Shown piece after piece: positions 28,217 to 35,648 of a stretch of 41,041 nucleotides of DNA (positions are counted from its first letter, which is position 1; each line of letters starts with the position of its first letter). Made by a program: the position numbers and the translations under genes. The notes below the pieces were generated by a model that was not told where the DNA came from, searched no databases, and saw only the letters and a program-made list of their open reading frames with translations. The stretch is from Asanoa iriomotensis (lineage in GTDB: Bacteria > Actinomycetota > Actinomycetes > Mycobacteriales > Micromonosporaceae), in the NCBI RefSeq assembly GCF_016862515.1, contig NZ_BONC01000069.1, forward strand, positions 1-41,041, read 5' to 3'.

Positions 28217-29299
28217 TCAGGGGCGGGCGAAGGCGAGCTGGTTCTGGACACCGCGCAGTGCGGACGGCAGCGGGATCCGCCGCAGTTCCCTGCCCTCGGT
28301 CGAGAAGACGACCAGGTCCCTGGCCACGACCGCCACGATCTGGTCCGTGGTGGCCCAGACGACGGCTCTGGCCTCGACCTCGTCCCCCGGCGTGACGTCG
28401 AGCTCCGCCGCGACGTCGCCGGTGGCCGCGTCGATGATCCCGACTCCGGAGGCGCGGTCGTCGCGCAGGATCGCCGCGACGACGTGCCGGCCGTCGGGCG
28501 ACCAGGCGCTGCTGGTCTGCACCGTGCCCGCCAGCGTCACCGGGCGGGAGCGACCGTCCGCGACCGCGTACGCCAGCAGCCCCGACCGTGGCTGGTTCGC
28601 GTCCGGGAGCGCGACCTCCTTGTCGCCGGGCAGCCAGCTCGGCTGGCAGAACTCCCAGCAGGGCACCGCCGGTCGCAGGGTGCGCGCCCGCGCCGAGGCC
28701 ACGTCGGCCAGGACGATGCCGAGCGTGTCCGGTGCGGAGCCCGGTCCGGCGAAGACCACCTGCCGCGCGTCGCTCGACCACTCCGGACGGCCGACCGCCA
28801 GTTTCGATCCCTTGATCCAGCGCACGGCCGCACCGCGCAGGTCGAGGATGCCCAACCGGCCGTTCTCGTCGGCGACGACGGCGAGCTTTCCGTCCGGTGA
28901 CACCCAGGCCCGCGGATGGCCGGACGCGCGGTACCTGTGCGACTTGGGGTCGTAGACCCGGCTGCCCGAGTCGTTGCTCGCGCTGGCGACGTAGACGCCA
29001 CCCGGAAGCGCCACCGCACCGGGTGGCGCCGGCTTGGACACGGGCAAGGTCGGCGAGGGAGCGGTCGGCGGCGGGCTGGCCGAGATCCCCGGCAGCGCCA
29101 CCGTCGACGGTGCCTCGCGGAAGCCGTACGCGAAAGGTGTGATCAACGCCGCGACGGCCAACGCGGCGCCGGACCCGCCGACGATGTTTCGCCGCACCCG
29201 CATGCGCCGGGTCTTCCGCAGCACCGCCCGGGTCGGGTTCGTGTAGCGCAGATCCTCACCGAGGCCGCGCAGGGCGTGCTCCACCCGTTCCTCGCTCAT
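28217..29299 (-). CDS. Membrane-anchored beta-propeller protein, probable anti-sigma partner
   Basis: This 360-residue protein has a short cytosolic N-terminus (about residues 1-36, MSEERVEHALRGLGEDLRY), one membrane helix (IVGGSGAALAVAALITPFAYG), a Pro/Ser-rich stalk, and an extracytosolic WD40/TolB-like propeller (from about residue 105; repeated RAWVSPDGKLAVVAD, PEWSSDARQVVFAG, SAWSPDGRHVVAA). Its ATG overlaps the stop of the sigma-factor gene in ATGA, so translation is coupled. In SigE-family operons of actinobacteria the following membrane protein with this layout is usually regarded as the anti-sigma or signal-sensing partner. The cytosolic part is very short and shows no zinc motif, so direct sigma binding is uncertain. 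Confidence 0.75.
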   Translation of the reverse strand: MSEERVEHALRGLGEDLRYTNPTRAVLRKTRRMRVRRNIVGGSGAALAVAALITPFAYGFREAPSTVALPGISASPPPTAPSPTLPVSKPAPPGAVALPGGVYVASASNDSGSRVYDPKSHRYRASGHPRAWVSPDGKLAVVADENGRLGILDLRGAAVRWIKGSKLAVGRPEWSSDARQVVFAGPGSAPDTLGIVLADVASARARTLRPAVPCWEFCQPSWLPGDKEVALPDANQPRSGLLAYAVADGRSRPVTLAGTVQTSSAWSPDGRHVVAAILRDDRASGVGIIDAATGDVAAELDVTPGDEVEARAVVWATTDQIVAVVARDLVVFSTEGRELRRIPLPSALRGVQNQLAFARP

Positions 29300-29826
29300 T
29301 TCATGACCTCCAGGTCGGCGTCGTCGGATGCCAGGAGGCCCTGGCTGTGTACGAGCTCGCGAAGCCGGGCCAGCGCCCGTGATGCCTGGCTGGCCACCGT
29401 GCCCGGGGAGCAGCCGAGCACCTCGGCGACCTGCTTCTCGCTGAGGTCCTCGAGGTACCGCAGCACCAGCACGGCCCGCTGTCGTGGCGGAAGCTGGAGC
29501 AGCGCACCGTGCACGGCGAGCCGGTCCGCCACCTCGCGGGAGAGGTCACCGCGGGCGCTGTGGTCGGGCACCGACTCGACCGGGACCTCACGCAGGCGGC
29601 GCAGCTTCTTCCAGCGTGAGATGTGGTCGTGGTAGAGGATCTTCCGCACGTACAGCTCGGCACCGTGCTCGACCCTGGCCCAATGGAGCGCCGTCTTGGC
29701 CAGCGCGGTCTGCAGCAGGTCCTCCGCCGCCTGCCGGTTCCCGGTCAGCGCGTACGCGGCCCGGAGCAGGCGATGACCCCGCTCGGCGACGAACGCGGTG
29801 AACTCGAGCTCGGCTGCCTCGTCCAT
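29296..29826 (-). CDS. SigE-family ECF RNA polymerase sigma factor
   Basis: This 176-residue sigma factor has region 2 (FTAFVAERGHRLLRAAYALTG through QAAEDLLQTALAKT and the WARVEHGAELYVRKILYHDHISRW promoter-melting part) and region 4 (LPPRQRAVLVLRYLEDLSEKQVAEVLGCSPGTVASQASRALARL) with the DNA-recognition helix. This layout is the common SigE family of actinobacteria. The ATG at 29826 has AAGGAGG 6 nt upstream and was preferred over an in-frame start at 29841. It is first in a two-gene operon with the propeller protein. An ECF-like promoter at 29894-29923 suggests autoregulation. Confidence 0.92.
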   Translation of the reverse strand: MDEAAELEFTAFVAERGHRLLRAAYALTGNRQAAEDLLQTALAKTALHWARVEHGAELYVRKILYHDHISRWKKLRRLREVPVESVPDHSARGDLSREVADRLAVHGALLQLPPRQRAVLVLRYLEDLSEKQVAEVLGCSPGTVASQASRALARLRELVHSQGLLASDDADLEVMK

Positions 29827-29865
29827 GGATCCTCCTTCCACGGACTAAGACATCACCGGGCCGAA

Positions 29866-29894
29866 GAACCTTGCACGCCGGTCGAAAGCGTTTC
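29866..29894 (+). promoter_or_regulatory. Candidate ECF promoter for the small Tat lipoprotein
   Basis: GAACCTT (29866-29872) and CGTTTC (29889-29894) with a 16-nt spacer resemble ECF-type -35 (GAAC) and -10 (CGTY) elements. Transcription would start near 29901, about 55 nt before the lipoprotein gene. Assigned by eye only. Confidence 0.4.
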
Positions 29895-29923
29895 AGACGC
29901 CGCACGACGCGACGGCAGGGTTC
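29894..29923 (-). promoter_or_regulatory. Candidate ECF promoter for the sigma-factor operon
   Basis: On the minus strand, GAACCCT (29923-29917) precedes GCGTCTG (29900-29894) by 16 nt, an ECF-like spacing. It would start the sigma operon about 60 nt upstream of its ATG. It abuts the oppositely directed candidate promoter. Confidence 0.4.
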
Positions 29924-29956
29924 ACGGCGGACCCCGGAGGATGCCATCATGCCGGG

Positions 29957-30136
29957 ATGGATGACCTTCGACATGACGCGGACGGCGAGACCAGAGCCGG
30001 CAACAGCGGGCTGAGCCGGCGGGCATTCTTCGGCCGGACGTTCGCCATCGCCGGCGGCACCGTCGCGGTGCTCGGTCTCACGGCGTGCCCGGGTGGCGAG
30101 CAGGACGACGACGAGGACGACGAGGACGACGACTAG
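29957..30136 (+). CDS. 59-residue Tat-dependent lipoprotein with acidic tail
   Basis: This tiny protein has a charged N-terminus, a twin-arginine motif SRRAFFGRTFAIAGG, a hydrophobic stretch (TVAVLGL) and a lipobox LTAC. After lipidation at that Cys only a short tail remains, almost entirely acidic (GGEQDDDEDDEDDD). The mature part would be a small anionic tag at the outer membrane face, perhaps binding cations or a partner. No family is known to me. GGAGG at 29936-29940 is 16 nt upstream of this ATG but 8 nt from an ATG at 29949 that opens a 21-codon frame overlapping the start. Translation by reinitiation or coupling is therefore possible. The stop shares CTAG with the convergent potassium transporter. 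The real signals in so short a frame make it likely genuine. Confidence 0.65.
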   Translation: MDDLRHDADGETRAGNSGLSRRAFFGRTFAIAGGTVAVLGLTACPGGEQDDDEDDEDDD

Positions 30137-32055
30137 ACCGCGATCCGCGAGCCCATGATCACCGTGCGCTCGCGCGGGAGGCTGAAGTACTCGGCGGCGT
30201 CGGCCGTCACATAGGACGTGGCGATGAACAGCCGCTTGCGCCAGCCCGCCATGGTGGGCAGGTCGCCGCGGACGAGTTCGATCTTCGACAGGAAGTACGA
30301 GGCGTCGTCGAACGTCAGCACGCCCTCGGTCTGCTCGGGGTGGATCAGCGCGAGCGCGGCGGGCACGTTCGGCGTCTCGATGTAGCCGTAGCGGGCGGAG
30401 ACGTAGAGGATCCCGTCCCGGCGGAACCCGAGGTCGTCGACCTCGATGCGCTCGCGGTCGGGCACGTACGGGACGTTCTCGGTCTCGATCGACAGGATCA
30501 GCACGTGCTCGTGCAGCACGTGGTTGTGCTCGACGTTGGCGCGCAGCGCCAGCGGTGCCGTCTCCTTGCCCCGGTTGAGGAACACGGCGGTGCCCGGCAC
30601 CCGGGTGAGGGGCGGCGACTGGTCGTGCAGTCCGGCCACGAACTCGCGGAGCGGCCCTTCGGCCTGCTGGCGCTCGCGGGTGACCACCGCACGGCCCCGC
30701 TGCCACGTCGTCATCACGGCGAACGCGGTCAGGCCGATCAGCAGCGGCAGCCATGCCCCGTGCAGCAGCTTGGTGAGGTTGGCGGCGAGGAACAGCAGGT
30801 CGACGGCGAGCAGGAGGCCGCCGCCCGTCAGGACCAGCCACAGCGGAGTGTGGAACCGGACCCGGGCCAGATAGAAGAAGATCAGCGTCGTGATCGTGAT
30901 GGTCACGACCACGGCCATGCCGTACGCGTACGCGAGCGCGGCCGACGAGCGGAACGCGAAGACCAGCGTCAGCACCGAGACCATCAACAGCCAGTTGATC
31001 CACGGTACGTAGATCTGGCCGATCGTCGACACCGACGTGTGCGCGATCCGCAGCCGTGGCAGATAGCCGAGTTGCGCGGCCTGGGACGCCACCGAGTAGG
31101 CGCCGGTGATCACCGCCTGCGAGGCGATGACGGTCGCCGCGGTCGCCAGCACCACCATGGGCAGCCGGGCCCAGTCCGGGGTCAGCAGGAAGAACGGACT
31201 GCTGATCTTGCTCTGGTCGCCGAGGATGAGCGCGCCCTGGCCGAAGTAGCTGAGCAGACACGCCGGGAACACCAGCGCCAGCCAGCCGCGGGCGATCGCC
31301 CGCCGACCGAAGTGCCCCATGTCGGCGTAGAGCGCCTCGGCTCCGGTGACCGCGAGCACGATCGCTGCCAGCGAGTAGAACGCGACCTCGAAGTTTCCGG
31401 CCAGGAATGAGAAGGCGTACGTCGGCGACACCGCCCGCAGGATCTCGGGGTTCTGGTAGATCCCGCTCACACCGCAGGCCCCGATGGCGACGAACCAGAC
31501 GATCATCACCGGCCCGAAGAACCGGCCCACCGTGGCCGTGCCCTGCCGTTGGAAGAGGAAGAGCAGCACGATGATCACCGCGGTGATCGGCACGACCAGG
31601 TGCGCGAATCCGGGCTGGACGACCTTGACGCCCTCGATGGCCGACAGCACCGAGATCGCCGGCGTGATCATGCTGTCGCCGAAGAACAGCGCGGCACCGA
31701 ACACACCGAGCGCGGCGAGCACCACCGCGCGCCGACGACCGGGGCCGCCGCCGTTGCGCCGGAGCAGCGTGATCAGCGCCATGATGCCGCCCTGCCCCCG
31801 GTTGCCGACCCGCATCACCAGCGTCACGTAGGTGAGCGTGACGATGAGCGTGACGGACCAGAACACGAGCGACACGACGCCGTACACGTTGGCGGTCTCG
31901 ACCGGGACCGGGTGCGGGTCGGCGGGGTTGAAGACCGTCTGGATGGTGTAGATCGGGCTCGTGCCGATGTCGCCGAAGACGACCCCGAGCGCGGCGACCA
32001 CGACAGCGGCCCGCAACGCATCGTGGCCACCGGCCGGCGAGGATTCTGCGCCCAC
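30133..32055 (-). CDS. kup: KUP-family potassium uptake transporter
   Basis: This 640-residue transporter carries the N-terminal KUP signature GVVFGDIGTSPIYT in the first helix, about twelve membrane helices to residue about 430 (for example FFGDSMITPAISVLSAIEG, VTGAEALYADMGHFG and QAVITGAYSVASQAAQLGYLPR), and the usual cytosolic C-terminal domain. KUP proteins are proton-coupled potassium importers. The GTG at 32055 (MGAESSPAGGHD) with AGGA 9-10 nt upstream fits the family start. An out-of-frame ATG lies nearby. The gene is divergent from a His-rich membrane protein, and its stop overlaps the small lipoprotein gene by 4 nt. Confidence 0.93.
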   Translation of the reverse strand: MGAESSPAGGHDALRAAVVVAALGVVFGDIGTSPIYTIQTVFNPADPHPVPVETANVYGVVSLVFWSVTLIVTLTYVTLVMRVGNRGQGGIMALITLLRRNGGGPGRRRAVVLAALGVFGAALFFGDSMITPAISVLSAIEGVKVVQPGFAHLVVPITAVIIVLLFLFQRQGTATVGRFFGPVMIVWFVAIGACGVSGIYQNPEILRAVSPTYAFSFLAGNFEVAFYSLAAIVLAVTGAEALYADMGHFGRRAIARGWLALVFPACLLSYFGQGALILGDQSKISSPFFLLTPDWARLPMVVLATAATVIASQAVITGAYSVASQAAQLGYLPRLRIAHTSVSTIGQIYVPWINWLLMVSVLTLVFAFRSSAALAYAYGMAVVVTITITTLIFFYLARVRFHTPLWLVLTGGGLLLAVDLLFLAANLTKLLHGAWLPLLIGLTAFAVMTTWQRGRAVVTRERQQAEGPLREFVAGLHDQSPPLTRVPGTAVFLNRGKETAPLALRANVEHNHVLHEHVLILSIETENVPYVPDRERIEVDDLGFRRDGILYVSARYGYIETPNVPAALALIHPEQTEGVLTFDDASYFLSKIELVRGDLPTMAGWRKRLFIATSYVTADAAEYFSLPRERTVIMGSRIAV

Positions 32056-32190
32056 CCGGTCATCCTGCCGTGCGACCCGGCTCACACACGTCGTACTCAG
32101 GAAGCTCGCCGCACTTTCCCAGGTTCCCGACGCACCGTGGACGTGCGCCGGACGACCCGGCGCCACGCGCATCGAGGGGATCGCCCGCGC

Positions 32191-32892
32191 ATGACCAGTG
32201 GAAGCGGCAAGGCCCGCCGCGCCGCCGAGGCTCGCAAGGCTGTGGAGGCACAGCGGAAGCGCGAACGCCGCCGGAGGCACCTGTTCACGTACAGCATGGT
32301 GGGGCTGGTGGTGTTGATCGTGGCCGGAGTGGTGCTCGCGCTCAGCCTGACCGGCTCCAAGGCGACCGCGTCCGGGATCCCGAAGTCTCCGGCCGTCACC
32401 GCTGAGGGCGCCGCGACCCAGCCGCCGTGGTCGGCGCCGACCGACGCGACCGCGCGGGTGGCGGCCGCCGGGCTGCCGATGCTGGGTGAGGAAGGCAACG
32501 TCGAGCACATCCACGCGCACCTCGACGTCATCGCCAACGGCCAGGCGGTGTCGGTGCCGGCCGACATCGGCATCGACGCGACCACCGGCCAGCTGAGCCC
32601 GCTGCACACCCACGACACCAGTGGCGTGGTGCACGTCGAGTCGCCGGTCAAGGCCGAGTTCAGCCTCGGTCAGCTGTTCACCGAGTGGAACGTGTCGCTC
32701 TCGGCCGACCACGTCGGCGGGCTGCGGGCCGGTGACGGCAAGGTGCTGCAGGCGTACGTGAACGGCAAGGCCGTCCAGGGCGACCCCGCGGCCATCGTGC
32801 TGCACGCACACGACGAGATCGCCCTCGTGTACGGCACCGCGGCGCAGCAGGCGAACCCACCGGCGAGCTACAGCTTCCCGGCCGGGCTGTAA
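32191..32892 (+). CDS. Single-pass membrane protein with His-rich extracytosolic domain
   Basis: This 233-residue protein has a basic N-terminus (many Arg/Lys, residues 4-29), one membrane helix (SMVGLVVLIVAGVVLALSL), a linker, and an outer domain with histidine clusters: His106, His108 and His110 in HIHAHLD, His139 and His141 in LHTHDTSGVVH, and a later LHAHDE. The same domain pattern (HAHLD, GQxVxVPAxIGI, LHTHDxSGxxHVES, LYGT near the end) recurs in uncharacterised actinobacterial and archaeal proteins. The clustered histidines suggest metal binding, possibly copper or zinc. This is inference. The ATG at 32191 is the first in frame. It is divergent from kup across 135 nt that shows no clear element. 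Confidence 0.78.
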   Translation: MTSGSGKARRAAEARKAVEAQRKRERRRRHLFTYSMVGLVVLIVAGVVLALSLTGSKATASGIPKSPAVTAEGAATQPPWSAPTDATARVAAAGLPMLGEEGNVEHIHAHLDVIANGQAVSVPADIGIDATTGQLSPLHTHDTSGVVHVESPVKAEFSLGQLFTEWNVSLSADHVGGLRAGDGKVLQAYVNGKAVQGDPAAIVLHAHDEIALVYGTAAQQANPPASYSFPAGL

Positions 32893-32993
32893 GGCAGCGC
32901 CGGCGGATAGCTCACCCACCGAGCCAGGCGATACCCAGCCTGCGCCGGGCAGTTCCTCATCGTGGTTTCAGGTTCCGTCGTCAGGCTCGTCCC

Positions 32994-34370
32994 GTGGCGG
33001 TTCGACGAGAAGCGGTGCGGCCGGCCAGGTCCTGGTCGCCGGACCTGCTGGGCGCGGTCGCGGCCGCGAGCGTGGTCGTCGTGGTCGCGCTCTGGCTGCA
33101 CGGCGCCGGGCTGCGGGCGGTCACCGACGGCGGCACCGCGGCGTTCTCCTCCCTGGGGCGGCTGACCGGGCTGGTCGCCGGCGACCTCCTGCTCGCGCAG
33201 GTGTTCCTGATGGCCCGGGTGCCCTGGCTCGAGCGTGCCTTCGGCCAGGACCGACTCGCCCGATGGCACCGGTGCGCCGGCCTCACCTCGTTCTGGCTGA
33301 TGTGCGCGCACGTGGTGTTGATCACCATCGGCTACGCCGGCGCCGGCCATACCGACGTCTTCACCGAGGCCTGGGAACTCGCTGTGGACTACCCGGGAAT
33401 GCTGCTCGCGGTCGCCGGCACCGCCGCGCTGGTGGCGGTCGTCGCCCTGTCCATCCGCCGCGCGCGCCGGCGGCTGCGCTACGAGTCCTGGCACCTGCTG
33501 CACCTGTACGCGTACCTCGGCGTCGGGCTGGCCCTGCCCCATCAGCTCTGGACCGGCACCGACTTCGTCAGCTCGCCGGCCGCCCGCGCCTACTGGTGGA
33601 GCGCCTACGCCTGCTGCGCCGGCAGCGTCCTGGTGTTCCGGGTGGCGCTGCCCCTGTGGCGCAGCCACCGGCACGGGCTGCGCGTGGAGCGGGTCGTCCG
33701 GGAGACCGCGGACGTCTTCTCGGTCCACCTCGCCGGCCGCCACCTGCACCGGATGCCGGTGCGCGCGGGTCAGTTCTTCACGTTCCGGTTCCTCACCGGC
33801 ACCGGTTGGACGCGGGCCCACCCGTTCTCGCTGTCGGCGGCGCCGGGCGCGGAGCGGCTGCGGATCACCGTGCGGTCCGGCGGCGACGACGCCCGGCGCA
33901 TCGCGTGCGCCCGCCCCGGCACCCGCGTGTTGATCGAGGGCCCGTACGGGCGGCTGACCGCCCGGGCCCGCACGCGACGGCAGGTCCTGCTGCTCGGCGC
34001 GGGCATCGGGATCACGCCGCTGCGGGCGTTGCTGGAGGAGCTTCCGTTCCGGCCAGGTGAGGCGGTGCTCGTCTACCGCGCCAGCACGGCCGACGACTTC
34101 GCGCTGCGGGCGGAGCTGGACGAGCTCGCGCGCCGCCGCGGCGTGGCCGTGCACTACCTGCCGGGTCCGGCCGCGGCGCGGGGCTCCTGGCTGCCGGCCT
34201 GGCTCGGTCACCTCAGCGACGAGGAGGCGCTGCTGCGGATCGCGCCGGGCGTACGCGACCAGGACGTCTTCGTGTGTGGCCCCGAGCTGTGGATGGCCGC
34301 CGTCCGCACGGCGCTGCGGCACGCACGGGTGCCGAACGGTCAGATCCACTACGAGTCCTTCGCCTGGTGA
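32994..34370 (+). CDS. Ferric-reductase-like transmembrane flavoprotein (FAD/NAD(P)H oxidoreductase)
   Basis: This 458-residue protein has about six helices to residue 220 with candidate haem histidines His92 (RWHRCAG), His106 (MCAHVV), His167 and His170 (SWHLLHLYAYL) and His183 (LPHQLW). A ferredoxin-reductase-like part follows, with an FAD motif HPFSLSAAP and NAD(P)H motifs LLGAGIGITPLRALL and VFVCGPELWM. Such proteins move electrons from cytosolic NAD(P)H through haem across the membrane. The GTG at 32994 (MAVRREAVR) is used and no clear ribosome binding site precedes it. It is the first gene of a tight set with an FMN_bind protein and ApbE, so the likely acceptor is the covalent FMN of the next gene product. 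Confidence 0.88.
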   Translation: MAVRREAVRPARSWSPDLLGAVAAASVVVVVALWLHGAGLRAVTDGGTAAFSSLGRLTGLVAGDLLLAQVFLMARVPWLERAFGQDRLARWHRCAGLTSFWLMCAHVVLITIGYAGAGHTDVFTEAWELAVDYPGMLLAVAGTAALVAVVALSIRRARRRLRYESWHLLHLYAYLGVGLALPHQLWTGTDFVSSPAARAYWWSAYACCAGSVLVFRVALPLWRSHRHGLRVERVVRETADVFSVHLAGRHLHRMPVRAGQFFTFRFLTGTGWTRAHPFSLSAAPGAERLRITVRSGGDDARRIACARPGTRVLIEGPYGRLTARARTRRQVLLLGAGIGITPLRALLEELPFRPGEAVLVYRASTADDFALRAELDELARRRGVAVHYLPGPAAARGSWLPAWLGHLSDEEALLRIAPGVRDQDVFVCGPELWMAAVRTALRHARVPNGQIHYESFAW

Positions 34371-34410
34371 GCACCGCGGGCGAGGCCTCGACGCGAGGGA
34401 GGGCTGAGGG

Positions 34411-34860
34411 TTGAGGCGGATCACTCTGGCCGTGGTCGGCACGGTCGCGGCGCTGGTGCTGCTGTTCAGCTACCGCACCAGCACGGGAGGTTCCGGCGGG
34501 TCGGCCGGCACCGCACCGCCGGGCATCGTCGGACCGACCGGAACGGGCGCGGACCCGGCTGCCACCTCCGCCGCGACGGTGAGCGTCAACGGCAGCGTCG
34601 AGGACAACGGCTTCGGGCCGGTCCAGGTGCGGATAGCGGTCTCGGCCGGGCGGATCGTCGACGTGAGCACGGTGTCGCTCCCCCAGGACGGTCATTCGCA
34701 ACGAATCAACTCGTACGCGGTGCCGCTGCTGCGGCAGGAGGTGCTCGACGCGCAGAGCGCGCGGGTCGACACGGTCACCGGGGCGACCGCGACGAGCGAC
34801 GCGTACCTCCAGTCGGTGCAGGCCGCCCTGGACGCCGCGCATCTCGGCAGCGGCTCGTGA
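34411..34860 (+). CDS. FMN-binding domain protein, extracytosolic
   Basis: This 149-residue protein has an N-terminal helix (ITLAVVGTVAALVLLFSY) that anchors or exports it, a Gly/Ser/Thr-rich linker, and an FMN_bind domain (about residues 55-145). The flavinylation motif DTVTGATATS matches D-x-x-(S/T)-G-A-T, with Thr126 as the expected covalent FMN attachment site. The TTG start has GAGGGAGGG a few bases upstream. It lies 40 nt after the ferric-reductase-like gene and overlaps the ApbE gene by 4 nt (GTGA). The neighbours supply both the electron source and the flavin transferase. Confidence 0.87.
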   Translation: MRRITLAVVGTVAALVLLFSYRTSTGGSGGSAGTAPPGIVGPTGTGADPAATSAATVSVNGSVEDNGFGPVQVRIAVSAGRIVDVSTVSLPQDGHSQRINSYAVPLLRQEVLDAQSARVDTVTGATATSDAYLQSVQAALDAAHLGSGS

Positions 34861-35636
34861 CGAGCGACGGATCGGCCGGCCGGCGGAGCTGGGTCGAGCA
34901 GATCATGGGCATGCCGATCTCGCTGCACGTGCGCCAGGGCGCGGACACCTCAGCGATCGCCGCGGCGTTCGCGTGGCTGCGCCGCGTCGACCGGATGTTC
35001 AGCCTCCACCGTCCGGACAGCCAGGTCAGCGAGCTGAACCGGGGCGTGCGGGCGCTCGCCGACTGCGATCCGCTGATGCGGGAGGTGCTGGACCTCTGTG
35101 AGCTGGCCCGGGAACGCACGGGCGGCTGCTTCGACGCCCTGCTCCCCGGCCCGGACGGGCGCGTCGCCTTCGACCCGTCGGGCCTGGTCAAGGGGTGGGC
35201 GGTCGAGCGGGCCGGCGACCTGCTCACCGACCGCGGTGTCGCCGACTTCAGCCTCAACGCCGGCGGCGACATCGTGCTGCGCGTCGGCGCCGGCCTGCCC
35301 CGCTGGCGCGTCGGTGTGGAGGATCCGGCCGCACCGGAGCGGTTGTGCGCGGTGCTCGAGCTCGGCGACACCGCGGTCGCCACCTCGGGGACCGCCCGGC
35401 GGGGCGCACACATCGTGGACCCGCGCACCGGCCGCCGGATCGGCGGGACGGTTTCGGTGACCGTGCTCGGCCCGTCGCTGACCTGGGCCGACGTGTACGC
35501 CACCGCGGCGGTCGTGCGCGGGCCGGACGACCTCGACTGGCTCGCGGCGCATCCCGACCACCAGGCCCTTGCCGTCGACGGGTCGGGCTCCATCGCCGCC
35601 ACGCCCGGCCTGCACACCCTGGTGCGCCGGAGGTAG
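34857..35636 (+). CDS. apbE: ApbE-type FAD:protein FMN transferase
   Basis: This 259-residue enzyme transfers FMN from FAD to a Thr in FMN_bind or NqrC-type proteins. It shows the family order: an early M-G-M-P-I strand, a FSLHRPDSQVSELN segment, DPSGLVKGWAVERA, LNAGGDIVLR, ATSGTARRG, HIVDPRTGR and the magnesium-site part LTWADVYATAAVV. It is shorter than the usual 300-350 residues and lacks a signal peptide or lipobox, so it would act in the cytosol, before export of its substrate, or through a signal not visible. The GTG start overlaps the FMN_bind stop (GTGA), implying coupled translation and a one-to-one substrate relation. Confidence 0.9.
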   Translation: MTSDGSAGRRSWVEQIMGMPISLHVRQGADTSAIAAAFAWLRRVDRMFSLHRPDSQVSELNRGVRALADCDPLMREVLDLCELARERTGGCFDALLPGPDGRVAFDPSGLVKGWAVERAGDLLTDRGVADFSLNAGGDIVLRVGAGLPRWRVGVEDPAAPERLCAVLELGDTAVATSGTARRGAHIVDPRTGRRIGGTVSVTVLGPSLTWADVYATAAVVRGPDDLDWLAAHPDHQALAVDGSGSIAATPGLHTLVRRR

Positions 35637-35648
35637 CAGAGTGACGGG

